Shown: positions 57,598 through 64,000 of the stretch, one piece after another
Numbering within the stretch: position 1 is the first letter of the stretch
Layout: the number at the start of each line of letters is the position of its first letter
Origin: DASUPK01 sp963797265
GTDB taxonomy: Bacteria > Actinomycetota > Thermoleophilia > Solirubrobacterales > 70-9
Length of the DNA stretch: 64,000 nt
Assembly: GCA_963797265.1 (NCBI GenBank)
Contig: CAWCOY010000003.1
Location: 930,001 to 994,000 of the forward strand
Reading direction: 5' to 3'
The notes under the pieces: generated by a model
Database searches by the model: none
Told to the model about the DNA's origin: nothing
Seen by the model: only the letters and a program-made list of their open reading frames with translations
Made by a program: the position numbers and the translations under genes

Positions 57598-58818
57598 ATG
57601 GCCGACTACGCCAACATCAGCGGACACGTCTACCTGCGGGAGGGCAAGCGAGGCTCCTCTTGGTACGCCAAGTACCGGGTCGGCGAGCGACAGCAGAAGA
57701 AGCGGCTTGGGCCCGCGTGGCGAGAGCGAGGGCGGCCACCGGAGGGATACTTCACCCGCCGAGGTGCGGAGGCGGCGCTGCAGGAAATCCTCACCGACGC
57801 CCGCCGCGGGGCCCAGACCTTGGCGCCGCGATCGATCGGCGTCACCTTCGCAGACGCCTCCGCCGAGTGGGTTCGGTACTCGGAACACGAGAGGGCCGTC
57901 AAGCGATCCACCCTCTTGGACTACACCGGCATCGTCCGGGTGCTTGATGAAGAGCTGGCCGACGTTCCGCTGGTCGAGATCAGCACCGAGCTACTCGAGC
58001 GCTGGCTCGCAGCGCGACCGGCCAATCTCTCGAACCGGACGCGCGCGAAGTACGTCGGGACGCTGAACGCGATCTTCAAGCGGGCTCAACGCGTCTGGAA
58101 GCTGCCCGTGAATCCCGCCGCGGCGCTTGAGCGCCCGCGCGTACGCAATGCAAAGACGATCGACGTCTACTCGCCGGAGGAGGTCTGGGCTCTCGCCCGC
58201 GCGGCCAGCGATCAGGACACCGCTACCTTCGTCGTCGCCGCCTTCTGCGGTCTGAGGATGGGGGAGCTGCTCGCGCTGCTCTGGCGGGATGTCGACTTCG
58301 CCGCCCGCGTGATCCGGGTGCGGGCGAGTTACACCCAGCACCGCCTGGACACGCCCAAGTCGTCGAGCATGCGCGCCGTGCCGATGGCCGATCCCGTGGC
58401 TCGGGTCCTCGACGGGCTCTCAAAGCGGGGGCACTTCACCGCGGACGGCGACCTGGTCTTTCCGAACGAGGCGGGCGACCACCAGAACCCGAAGCAGCTG
58501 AGGAAGCGATACAGGAGCGCCCAGGGAGCCGCCGGGCTGAGAGGCCTGAGCTTTCACGACCTGCGACACACCTTCGGGACCCTGGCGATCAACCGGGCCG
58601 ATCCGGTGAGCGTCCAGCACTGGATGGGCCACGCCAATCTTCAGACGACGATGCGCTATCTGCACTTCCGGCAGCGGGACGACGAGGCCGATCTCCTATC
58701 TGACGCCTTCGCCGAAAACGGGGTCCCGAAATTGGTCCCGAACAACGCACTTCTGGACCCATCCGAGGGCAACTCAGAGCACGAATCCGTGCCTGAGAGC
58801 CACTACAACCACCCATGA
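57598..58818 (+). CDS. Tyrosine site-specific integrase
   Basis: The 406-residue protein is a phage-type integrase. It has an N-terminal arm-binding region (HVYLREGKRGSSWYAKYRVG), a SAM-like core-binding domain (about 80-175) and a catalytic domain with Arg220 (CGLRMGE), Lys254 (TPKSS), His320 and Arg323 (HDLRHT), His345 (MGHAN) and nucleophile Tyr354 (TMRYLHF). All six are present, so it should be active. The stop lies four bases before attR. No excisionase gene is visible. The C-terminal coding end contains the right-hand GGTCCCGAA pair. Confidence 0.93.
   Translation: MADYANISGHVYLREGKRGSSWYAKYRVGERQQKKRLGPAWRERGRPPEGYFTRRGAEAALQEILTDARRGAQTLAPRSIGVTFADASAEWVRYSEHERAVKRSTLLDYTGIVRVLDEELADVPLVEISTELLERWLAARPANLSNRTRAKYVGTLNAIFKRAQRVWKLPVNPAAALERPRVRNAKTIDVYSPEEVWALARAASDQDTATFVVAAFCGLRMGELLALLWRDVDFAARVIRVRASYTQHRLDTPKSSSMRAVPMADPVARVLDGLSKRGHFTADGDLVFPNEAGDHQNPKQLRKRYRSAQGAAGLRGLSFHDLRHTFGTLAINRADPVSVQHWMGHANLQTTMRYLHFRQRDDEADLLSDAFAENGVPKLVPNNALLDPSEGNSEHESVPESHYNHP
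58722..58742 (+). promoter_or_regulatory. Two GGTCCCGAA direct repeats near attR, candidate integrase arm sites
   Basis: The 9-mer occurs at 58722-58730 and 58734-58742, 12 bases apart and about 80 bases inside attR. The orientation is the same as the pair near attL. Here it lies within the integrase coding end. Confidence 0.5.
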
Positions 58819-58821
58819 GCG

Positions 58822-58867
58822 CGGAGATGATGTCCGAGGACGCGAAGTTCGCGCTCGGGTACTAGCC
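58822..58867 (+). repeat. attR: displaced 3' end of the DUF59/MIP18 gene
   Basis: This is the second copy of the 46-bp repeat. It reads EMMSEDAKFALGY and stop but has no gene in front, as expected for the chromosomal 3' end pushed away by the insertion. Confidence 0.88.
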
Positions 58868-58948
58868 GCGCAGATTCGTGATTATGCGTGCGCGGCCATG
58901 CGATACGGCGGCGCGGACCAGGAGGAAATTCGGACGCTTCGACACTGC

Positions 58949-59743
58949 TCATGCCTCCGGACGCAGGATCATGTAGTGCTGGATGTATCGCTCGGGCGGG
59001 TGCAGCTCCAAAACCTCCCAGCCGGTATCGCGGACCAGCTCGAGCGCGTAATCGGGTTCGTACCTCGCGATCTCGAGCGGCCGGTCGGGGACGGCGTCCA
59101 CGAATCGGCGGTCCTCCTCGGCGGCGCGGGCGCGCTCTCGGGCGACCGCCTCCTCGGTTCGCTTCCGGATCTCGGGATCCGGGCTCGCGAGCGCCTCGTC
59201 AACCGCCTTGGCGAAGCTCGCCTCGCGTTCGCGGTCCCTGAGGAACAGCGAGAAGACGAGCTTGGCGTCGGATCCGGCGTGACGGCGAAGAAGTCGCAGC
59301 ATTGCGACGTAATCGTCGGGGGCGAGGTGCGTAAAGACCGAGAACAGGCAGATCAGGTCGAAGCGCCGTCCTCCGACCGGTAGCGCCTCGAAACTCGCCA
59401 AGTCCGATCCCTCCGGGTTGTACATGGCGTTGTGCGCGTCGAGGTGGTGGAACTCGAATCTCGGGTCGGAGACGTTTTGTTTGAGCCACTCGATGACCTT
59501 TGCCGAGGCGTCGATCCCGACGTAGCGGCCGACCGGTATCGAGTCGTCGATCAGCGTCTTGACGAGCTTGGTCCCGCAGCCGACGTCGAGGAGCTGCACG
59601 CCCGAGAGGTCATGCCTGTGCATGGTCCGGCAGAGAATCTCGACCGCGAACTGGCCGGATTTCAGCCACTCCTCGCGCGTCCGGTGCACGCCGCGTTGAA
59701 GCTCTGGTGGAACGGGAAGCTGGACGTTCGGGTCATCCACCAC
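58949..59743 (-). CDS. SAM-dependent methyltransferase
   Basis: The 264-residue class-I methyltransferase has motif I LLDVGCGTKLV, the acidic end of strand 2 VGIDAS, FHHLDAHN and FDLICLFSVFTHL. A charged helical insert and the end YIQHYMILRPEA follow. It probably methylates a sugar or small molecule in the neighbouring cluster. The start is GTG 59743. It is divergent from the sulfotransferase with only 12 bases between starts, so promoters must lie within the coding ends. Confidence 0.85.
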   Translation of the reverse strand: MVDDPNVQLPVPPELQRGVHRTREEWLKSGQFAVEILCRTMHRHDLSGVQLLDVGCGTKLVKTLIDDSIPVGRYVGIDASAKVIEWLKQNVSDPRFEFHHLDAHNAMYNPEGSDLASFEALPVGGRRFDLICLFSVFTHLAPDDYVAMLRLLRRHAGSDAKLVFSLFLRDREREASFAKAVDEALASPDPEIRKRTEEAVARERARAAEEDRRFVDAVPDRPLEIARYEPDYALELVRDTGWEVLELHPPERYIQHYMILRPEA

Positions 59744-59755
59744 GCTGCAGATCGT

Positions 59756-60532
59756 ATGGTGAGGTCAATCGATTGCGGAGCGTCCGCAGAGGACCGGCAC
59801 CTGTACTTCTTCGTCCACATCATGAAGACGGGGGGGAGCGCTTTCCGGCGGCGGCTGATCAACCACTTTGGTGAGGCAGCGGTCTACCCGGCCAGGGACA
59901 TCGACGGCACTGATCCGGTAAAGCTCAACCTCTCGATCGACTACCTGCGCGAGCGGCTGGCGGCGCGCGGAGATGAGATCCAGGTCATCACCGGACACTT
60001 CCCGCTGCGCACCGCGGAGCTGATCGACGGCAGGTTCACGACGCTGACCCTGCTTCGCGATCCGGTCGAGCGCATGCTCTCGTACCTGCGCCAGCAACGG
60101 GAGAGTCGCCGGCCCGCGGGGTGCGCGCTCGACGAGCTCTACGACGCCCTCCGCGGCCGGGGGGACGACAATATGACCAAGATGCTGGCTCTGACGCCGT
60201 CGGAGTTGCGGGCTTCGCTCTTCACCCGCGCCGAGCTGAGCAGCAACCAACTCGAACGTGCCAAGGAGGCGCTTGCCGGCATTGACGCGGTGGGCCTTCA
60301 GGAGAGCTTCGATGATTTTTGCGACAAGGTCGCGACGCGCTTCGGCTGGAACCTCGGTGAGCCGGAGGTCGTGCACGCCAGTGCTCCGGCCGAGGCCTCG
60401 GACGGCCTCCGCGCGCGCATCGCGGAGGACAATCCATTCGATATGGAGTTGTACGAATTCGCCAAGGAGATGCTCGCGGCGAGAGCGTCGGAGTCGACCG
60501 ATGACGGCCGGCGCCTTCAGGTTGATGGCTAG
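59756..60532 (+). CDS. Sulfotransferase family protein
   Basis: The 258-residue protein has the PAPS 5'-phosphosulfate loop HIMKTGGSAFRR near residue 21 and the 3'-phosphate motif TLLRDPVERMLSYLR, typical of Golgi-type/bacterial sulfotransferase family 2. The long helical region ending YEFAKEMLAARA fits that group. It would transfer sulfate to a carbohydrate hydroxyl. ATG 59756 removes an upstream open stretch antisense to the methyltransferase gene. It is followed directly by another methyltransferase. Confidence 0.85.
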   Translation: MVRSIDCGASAEDRHLYFFVHIMKTGGSAFRRRLINHFGEAAVYPARDIDGTDPVKLNLSIDYLRERLAARGDEIQVITGHFPLRTAELIDGRFTTLTLLRDPVERMLSYLRQQRESRRPAGCALDELYDALRGRGDDNMTKMLALTPSELRASLFTRAELSSNQLERAKEALAGIDAVGLQESFDDFCDKVATRFGWNLGEPEVVHASAPAEASDGLRARIAEDNPFDMELYEFAKEMLAARASESTDDGRRLQVDG

Positions 60533-60548
60533 AGTCGAGGACCTCGAG

Positions 60549-61226
60549 ATGGAACTGAGCCTTCCGCCCATGGAGTACATGAGACTTGTCGGCGCGAAGG
60601 AACCCAATGTCAGCGAAGACTTCGACGAGGTGGGTCGTCGACTCTCGCGACAGCTCGCCAAGGTGAAAATGCTCGAGCCCGGGGCGCGCCTTCTCGACAT
60701 CGGGTGTGGTTGCGGCCGGGTGGCCCGCCACCTTCTCGACTCGCCGATCGCCGAATATGCCGGCTTCGACCGCCACCCGGGGATGATTGAGTGGGTACAG
60801 GCGCACATCGGCGCGCTAGACGATCGGTTCGACTTCCGGCATGTGGACGTGGAGTCCAGCTATTCGGAGTTGGACAGCCATGTAGGTGCCGTATCGGCGG
60901 CCGAATTCGTCTTCCCCTACGACGATGCCGCATTTACGGGTGCGCTAGCCGCCTCCGTGTTCACCCACGTAGATTTTCCGGCAACAAGTCGCTACCTCAA
61001 TGAAGCGGCGAGGGTTCTTGCCCCGAGTGGCTACCTCTTGGCTTCTTTCTTCCGCGGCGAGGAAACAGGTTCATTGGGGCGCAGCAGCTGGAACTTCGTC
61101 ATTCAGGAAGATGACCTTCGGCGCGCGATCGAGGAGGCCGCCCTCGAAGTGCTCCTGCTCGATCCGGCCCCGGCTCGGCCACCGAGTCGCCAGAGCTGGT
61201 TCCTACTCAGAAAGCCCGGCGCCTAG
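60549..61226 (+). CDS. SAM-dependent methyltransferase
   Basis: The 225-residue class-I methyltransferase has motif I LLDIGCGCGRVARHL, AGFDRHPGMIEWV, FRHVDVES, a catalytic-region FTGALAASVFTHVDFPAT and VLAPSGYLLASF. ATG 60549 has a GAGG site eight bases upstream. ATG 60525, overlapping the sulfotransferase end by eight bases, is possible too. It is co-directional with the sulfotransferase and probably modifies the same product. Confidence 0.85.
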   Translation: MELSLPPMEYMRLVGAKEPNVSEDFDEVGRRLSRQLAKVKMLEPGARLLDIGCGCGRVARHLLDSPIAEYAGFDRHPGMIEWVQAHIGALDDRFDFRHVDVESSYSELDSHVGAVSAAEFVFPYDDAAFTGALAASVFTHVDFPATSRYLNEAARVLAPSGYLLASFFRGEETGSLGRSSWNFVIQEDDLRRAIEEAALEVLLLDPAPARPPSRQSWFLLRKPGA

Positions 61227-61266
61227 CCGCAGCGGACATGTGTGTGGATCGACCCGCTGATCTCCG

Positions 61267-62001
61267 TCACGACCGGCGGGCTTGTGCTCCCGCGAACGAC
61301 TCCAGGACTATGCCGTAGCGGTCGATCGCCGCGCGTACCCGTGGATCGCAGAGGGCCTCCACCTCCCTGATCCTCTCCTCGCCGTACACGGAACCGTGGT
61401 CCGAGGCCGTGGCGGGGTGGCAGGCGAGCTCGGTGATCCCGGGGGGCAGCGCCTCGAGCGCCGCGATGAGCGCCTCCACCGTGATCGCGTCCGGCACGGG
61501 CCTGCCCTTGCCGTCCTGACCGAAGAAGACGCCGCTGTAGCCGATGGCCGGAGTGGCCTCGCGGACCGGTGCTCCGAGACGCTCCCCGAGGGCTAGCAGC
61601 GCTCCGCGCACGGGCTCGTCGCGATGCACGTGCTGGTGGGAGTCGAGATGGTCGGGAGGGCGCCCGACCATGCGCTCGAAGGCCTCGAGCTGCCGCTCGA
61701 GCTCAGCCGCAACCGCGTCTGGGCTCTCCTTCGGGAGCACCTCGTAGGAGGTCTCCCAGGCTCCGTCTCGGTACTCCCACTCGCCGAAGTCGACGTGCAA
61801 CCCCACCCCGAGCGCGCTGCGGCGAGCGTAGGCTGCCGCCTCCTCGGCGTGAGGCCATCGCACCATCAGCGAGGCGCTGGTGACGATTCCCTCCTCGTGG
61901 CAGCGGATGACGCCTCGGTTGACGCCGGGCGAGCGACCGAAGTCGTCCGCGTTCACGATCAGGACCCGCTCGCTCGCGCCACTCGGCGGGATGCCGCTCA
62001 T
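61267..62001 (-). CDS. ChbG/YdjC-type carbohydrate deacetylase
   Basis: The 244-residue protein has the metal-binding NADDFGRSPGVNRGVI near the start. GLHVDFGEWE, HLDSHQHVHRDEPVRGALLA and ELACHPATASD supply the further His/Asp ligands of the YdjC/ChbG family. It removes acetyl groups from N-acetylated sugars. Its ATG overlaps the kinase gene stop (ATGA). It is the last gene of a translationally coupled set of three on the minus strand. Confidence 0.88.
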   Translation of the reverse strand: MSGIPPSGASERVLIVNADDFGRSPGVNRGVIRCHEEGIVTSASLMVRWPHAEEAAAYARRSALGVGLHVDFGEWEYRDGAWETSYEVLPKESPDAVAAELERQLEAFERMVGRPPDHLDSHQHVHRDEPVRGALLALGERLGAPVREATPAIGYSGVFFGQDGKGRPVPDAITVEALIAALEALPPGITELACHPATASDHGSVYGEERIREVEALCDPRVRAAIDRYGIVLESFAGAQARRS

Positions 62002-62990
62002 GCGAGTCCCAGCTCTTGGGTGAGCTCCAGCGCCTCCCCCAGCCAGTCGTGCGCGTGTTCCGGCGGCGGCCGCCACTCCGCCGACCACCCCAGCCACTGG
62101 AGCGCGAGGTGGAGACGACATCGCGAAAGATCCGTGGGGAGCTCCGTCGACTGCCGAGCGGTTCCGTTTGGTCCGAGGCCGTCCAGATAAGCCTGCGCAA
62201 GCGATTCGCGCTCGCGCGGCGCCCAGCCACCCACCAGCGCGGCGAGGTCCAGCAGCCCCGGTCCGGTCGCGGCCATCTCCCAGTCCACCGGATAGACGCC
62301 AAGCGGGTGCTCGTTCCGCACGACGAGGACATTCGAGGGATAGAGCTCGCCATGCACGAAGGTCCGGGGCAGCTCGGCGAGCACATCGACGACCTCCACG
62401 TAGCGCTCCAAGGCGGCGAGCAGTGCCTTCCCGCGCTCGTCTGTGGACGTCGCCAACGCTTTCCTGGCCCGCTCGCACCACGAACTAAACGAGGAGGCGC
62501 TGTGCTCCAGCAGGTGCGGGTTGGCGGCTCGCAGCTCGTCGAGGTCAGCGGCGAAGCGAGCGTGGAATCGGCCCAGCCAGCTCGCCACGTCCTCCCAGAC
62601 CTCGACCTCTCCAACCTGCCACAGCTCGACTCCGGGAACCTTTTCCAGGAGCAGCCAGCAGCGCGATCCCGTCGGCTCGGCGACCGCTGCGAGGCACCGC
62701 GGCCCGATGCCGGCCGGAGCGAGGATGTGGCGATACGTCTCCAGCTCGCGCCGGGGCTCGTGGAGGAACTCCGGCTTGGCGGCGAGGGCGTTCCCGATCA
62801 GGCGATCCCGGGAGAGGTCCTTGAGGATCAGCCGGCCTCGCTCCTCGCCGCCGGCCATCACGATCACCTCCTCCAGCGGGGCGCTGGTCGCGTACCTGTA
62901 TGGGCGCCGCCGGACGCCGCTGATCTCGTGGCCATCGAGCCCTCCTCCCAGGGCCGCGATCAGCTCTCGATCGGAGACCACCTCGCTCAC
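61998..62990 (-). CDS. Aminoglycoside-phosphotransferase-like kinase
   Basis: The 330-residue protein has the APH/choline-kinase fold: LILKDLSRDRL (ATP Lys), LLLEKVPGVELWQ, the catalytic loop TFVHGELYPSNVLV and the metal Asp in PVDWEMAATGPGLLDLA. The catalytic loop has HGELxxSN in place of HGDxxxxN, so Glu stands where Asp is usual. That may lower or change activity. The substrate is unknown; by context a sugar is likely. GTG 62990 overlaps the glycosyltransferase stop (GTGA). Confidence 0.8.
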   Translation of the reverse strand: MSEVVSDRELIAALGGGLDGHEISGVRRRPYRYATSAPLEEVIVMAGGEERGRLILKDLSRDRLIGNALAAKPEFLHEPRRELETYRHILAPAGIGPRCLAAVAEPTGSRCWLLLEKVPGVELWQVGEVEVWEDVASWLGRFHARFAADLDELRAANPHLLEHSASSFSSWCERARKALATSTDERGKALLAALERYVEVVDVLAELPRTFVHGELYPSNVLVVRNEHPLGVYPVDWEMAATGPGLLDLAALVGGWAPRERESLAQAYLDGLGPNGTARQSTELPTDLSRCRLHLALQWLGWSAEWRPPPEHAHDWLGEALELTQELGLA

Positions 62991-64000
62991 GTCTGCAGCC
63001 GCTCCAGGAGCGACTCGAGAACCCGATCGGAGTCCAGGTGCTCGACGGCGAGCTCGCGGGCCCTCGCACGCTGTCGCTCGTAGTCCCGCTCGAGCTCTTC
63101 GATTGCCATGACGACGTCCTCGACGCTGGTGAAGGCGAACAGGCCCGCCCCCGTGGGCAGCCGCCGCCCGAAGCCGGTGTCCTGGGCGATCACGGGCCGG
63201 CCGCTTGCCAAGTAGCACGCGCTGCGGTCGCTGAACCAGCCGGAGTCCGAGACCGCATAGCCGAGCTTGGCGAGCCCGAACTCGGCCCACGACCCCTGCA
63301 CGAAGCGGCGATAGTCGTCCGGGGTTGCGGCCACTCGCGCAGGATCGAGCACCGTCCATCCGTCCTGCTCGAGCGCGGCGAGGTCATCCACCTCATCGGG
63401 GTGGATGGCGAGCGCGGCCTCGAATGGCACCGGGCTGTGGCGCGGAAGCTCGAGCAGCGGTCGCAGCGAATGGACCTTCTGGCCGTAATGGACACCTCCC
63501 TGGTGGATAGCGCCGTAGCTGCGCCAGTGCCCGACTGTGGTGAGCGCGTGGCGCTCGAGGCCGTGCGCGACCGGCCAGCTCTCGAGCACTACCGGAGGCA
63601 GCGTTGGCAGCCACTCCAGGCCGCAATCGGGGATTGGACACTCGGGCCTCCCGATCGCGTCGGCCACGCTTACGAAGTGGGTGTGCGCGTCGAAGCGCAT
63701 GTCCACGCCCTCGACCGCGTGCCAGAGCTGGTTGAAGGCGGGATCGAGGTCGAGGTAGGCGCGCACTGGGACGGCTTCGAGCACGTCCGCGTCGGCGAGC
63801 ATTCCCGAGACGCTCAGAAGCAGATCCGCCCCACGGGCGACGTCGCGCAGCCCGGAGCGCGATAAGCCGATCGGCTCCTCCCCCGAGTGCGGGACCAGCG
63901 CCCAGCGCCCCTCGAGCCCGAACCTCTCCATCGTCTCCCTCACGTAGCTGACGGATTCCCGCGGGAGGGACCCGCGGTCTTCGACCGGCTCCATAAAGTG
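62987..64000 (-). CDS. Glycosyltransferase (GT4/CgeB-like), 5' end outside window
   Basis: At least 336 residues can be read; the frame is still open at the window end (HF before the Met at 63994), so the N-terminus is probably missing. The C-terminal half has the nucleotide-sugar domain pattern GYAVSDSGWFSDRSACYLAS, then GRPVIAQDTGFGRRLPTG and FTSVEDVVMAIEELERDY. This is like CgeB and GT4 transferases. It is coupled by a four-base overlap to the kinase and probably heads a transcript with kinase and deacetylase. Confidence 0.78.
   Translation of the reverse strand, partial: HFMEPVEDRGSLPRESVSYVRETMERFGLEGRWALVPHSGEEPIGLSRSGLRDVARGADLLLSVSGMLADADVLEAVPVRAYLDLDPAFNQLWHAVEGVDMRFDAHTHFVSVADAIGRPECPIPDCGLEWLPTLPPVVLESWPVAHGLERHALTTVGHWRSYGAIHQGGVHYGQKVHSLRPLLELPRHSPVPFEAALAIHPDEVDDLAALEQDGWTVLDPARVAATPDDYRRFVQGSWAEFGLAKLGYAVSDSGWFSDRSACYLASGRPVIAQDTGFGRRLPTGAGLFAFTSVEDVVMAIEELERDYERQRARARELAVEHLDSDRVLESLLERLQT

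Larger units (their letters stand above)
43222..58867. mobile_element. 15.6-kb integrative element inserted in the 3' end of the DUF59/MIP18 gene
   Basis: Direct repeats of 46 bp with 45 identities (43222-43267 and 58822-58867) bound the region. A tyrosine integrase ends four bases before the right repeat. A replication-relaxation gene lies next to it. Paired GGTCCCGAA motifs occur just inside both ends and could be integrase arm sites. No conjugation genes (FtsK-like translocase, relaxase with known motif, type IV secretion) are visible, so it is probably mobilisable or decayed. The interior has target-gene fragments (tRNA-Pro, prfB) from other insertion events, indicating a composite island. 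Confidence 0.85.

Noticed and set aside
43266..58821. Complete conjugative element
   Set aside because: Only integrase and replication-relaxation genes are seen; no FtsK/TraB translocase, type IV secretion or clear relaxase.

Overview
The window is high-GC bacterial DNA with many GTG and TTG starts, Shine-Dalgarno motifs of the GGAGG type, dense gene packing and several genes that overlap by 1-8 bp. The gene families suggest an actinobacterium of the Thermoleophilia/Solirubrobacterales kind: AbiEi/DUF559 proteins, many SnoaL/NTF2-like proteins starting MSEENVE, secreted proteins with Lys/Arg-rich tails, a MarP-like protease, and an AdnAB/AddAB-like helicase-nuclease pair. This placement is inference from gene content; there is no rRNA or complete tRNA to confirm it.

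1-5.7 kb: the end of an M23 peptidase, a Ser/Gly/Asp-rich membrane-anchored protein, an alpha/beta hydrolase, and the aspartate-family operon lysA-hom-thrC. 5.7-12.7 kb: an AbiEi/DUF559 protein, a large secreted subtilase-like protein with FG-GAP repeats and an eroded catalytic triad, a SHOCT protein, thrB, and a small membrane protein with serine at every third position. 13-20.6 kb: an NTF2-like protein, a cupin, an FTR1 iron permease behind a 28-bp palindrome, a secreted-protein gene broken by one TAG, and the glutamate synthase large chain. 20.7-28.6 kb: a GAF-PP2C-HATPase plus STAS partner-switching module, an FHA/zinc-ribbon protein, an SRPBCC protein, a lipoprotein, a penicillin-binding protein, a MarP-like protease and a HxlR regulator. 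28.6-43.3 kb: an AddB/AddA-like operon with two families of small repeats inserted in frame in the helicase, a single polypeptide joining an ECF sigma factor to a class-I glutamine amidotransferase, a beta-propeller phosphoesterase, a HAD hydrolase, FxsA and a DUF59/MIP18 gene.

43.22-58.87 kb: an integrative element inserted in the 3' end of the DUF59/MIP18 gene. It is bounded by 46-bp direct repeats (45 identical) exactly 15,600 bp apart. It carries a tyrosine integrase beside the right repeat, a replication-relaxation protein, two elaborate DNA hairpins, paired GGTCCCGAA motifs at both ends, and four copies of a 22-bp palindrome whose stem shows compensatory changes. Its cargo is a tandem array of NTF2-like genes, a secreted hydrolase, an RTX-like protein, a LuxR/NB-ARC regulator plus a broken paralogue, an allene-oxide-cyclase-like secreted protein and a BNR-repeat protein. 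A 3' fragment of tRNA-Pro(GGG) and a probable 3' fragment of prfB inside it look like scars of earlier insertions by other integrases.

58.9-64 kb: a surface-glycan or small-molecule tailoring cluster (two methyltransferases, a sulfotransferase, a ChbG/YdjC-type deacetylase, an aminoglycoside-phosphotransferase-like kinase and a glycosyltransferase), with translational coupling in the last three genes.

Most unusual points: the sigma-amidotransferase fusion, the DUF59-targeting element and its cis structures, the palindromic repeat family confined to it, a 70-bp repeat that is both in frame in a helicase gene and supplies stop and start signals elsewhere, and the serine-every-third-residue protein.
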